Assembly: GCA_027625915.1 (NCBI GenBank)
Contig: JANTQA010000023.1
Location: 15,748,001 to 15,812,000 of the forward strand
Origin: Anaeramoeba flamelloides
Lineage: Eukaryota; Metamonada; Anaeramoebidae
Length of the DNA stretch: 64,000 nucleotides
Reading direction: 5' to 3'
Positions within the stretch are counted from its first letter, which is position 1. Every line of letters starts with the position of its first letter. The translations under genes and the position numbers were made by a program. Of the stretch, positions 63,901-64,000 are shown one piece after another. The notes beneath the pieces were generated by a model, which worked only from the letters and a program-made list of their open reading frames with translations, made no database searches and had not been told where the DNA came from.

Positions 63901-64000
63901 ATAGCTTCATTTGTTATATTTTTTTTAATATTTTTACTTTAGAAAAAAATAACAAAAATATTATTCTTGAGTTGTTCATTATTTATATTTATCTGAATTA

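Overview
The window reads as nuclear DNA of an AT-rich, intron-bearing single-celled eukaryote. The grounds are GT-AG introns that restore conserved folds when removed, a standard genetic code, long A/T runs, and Lys/Glu-, Gln- and Asn-rich low-complexity protein segments. The genes (RCC1-BTB, BTB-BACK, RasGEF, Ras) are the kind that are expanded in amoeboid protists; an anaeramoebid-like or other amoebozoan-style protist fits, but this is inference from gene content only. I see no tRNA, rRNA, CRISPR array, operon or viral element.

Seven genes can be supported. (1) 2560-3122 (+): a small two-exon gene of unknown function. (2) 14450-21581 (+): a five-exon gene whose spliced product joins a CAP-Gly domain, a coiled coil, a RasGEF N-terminal domain and a RasGEF catalytic domain. 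(3) 23340-25244 (-): a two-exon BTB-BACK protein with a Gln-rich tail. (4) 28373-35910 (-): an RRM protein whose single RRM is split by an intron of about 6.3 kb. (5) 43718-49694 (+): a four-exon type I protein arginine methyltransferase of the PRMT1 class. (6) 55079-56989 (+): an intronless RCC1-BTB protein. (7) 61511-62086 (+): an intronless Ras GTPase. Ras, RasGEF and the BTB proteins suggest signalling and ubiquitin-adaptor roles, but the genes are far apart and nothing indicates co-regulation.

The rest is mostly mobile-element debris. At 4-9 kb lies a decayed LINE (minus strand) surrounded by six near-identical TA-flanked palindromic elements (family A); one of them sits inside the LINE, and removing it restores the reverse transcriptase frame locally. 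Two more reverse transcriptase relics lie at 10.3 and 63.3 kb. A broken piggyBac-type transposase lies in the giant intron of the RRM gene. At least eight further foldback or terminal-inverted-repeat families (named B-H and T here) recur through intergenic DNA and introns; several account for the large size of introns in genes 2, 4 and 5.

Layout: 1-4 kb small gene and spacer; 4-14 kb transposon cluster; 14.4-25.2 kb RasGEF and BTB genes; 25-28 kb spacer with relics; 28-36 kb RRM gene with piggyBac in its intron; 36-43.7 kb repeat-filled spacer; 43.7-49.7 kb methyltransferase; 50-55 kb spacer; 55-57 kb RCC1-BTB; 57-61.5 kb spacer; 61.5-62.1 kb Ras; then spacer ending in a LINE relic. All repeat relationships were found by eye; boundaries of older copies are approximate.
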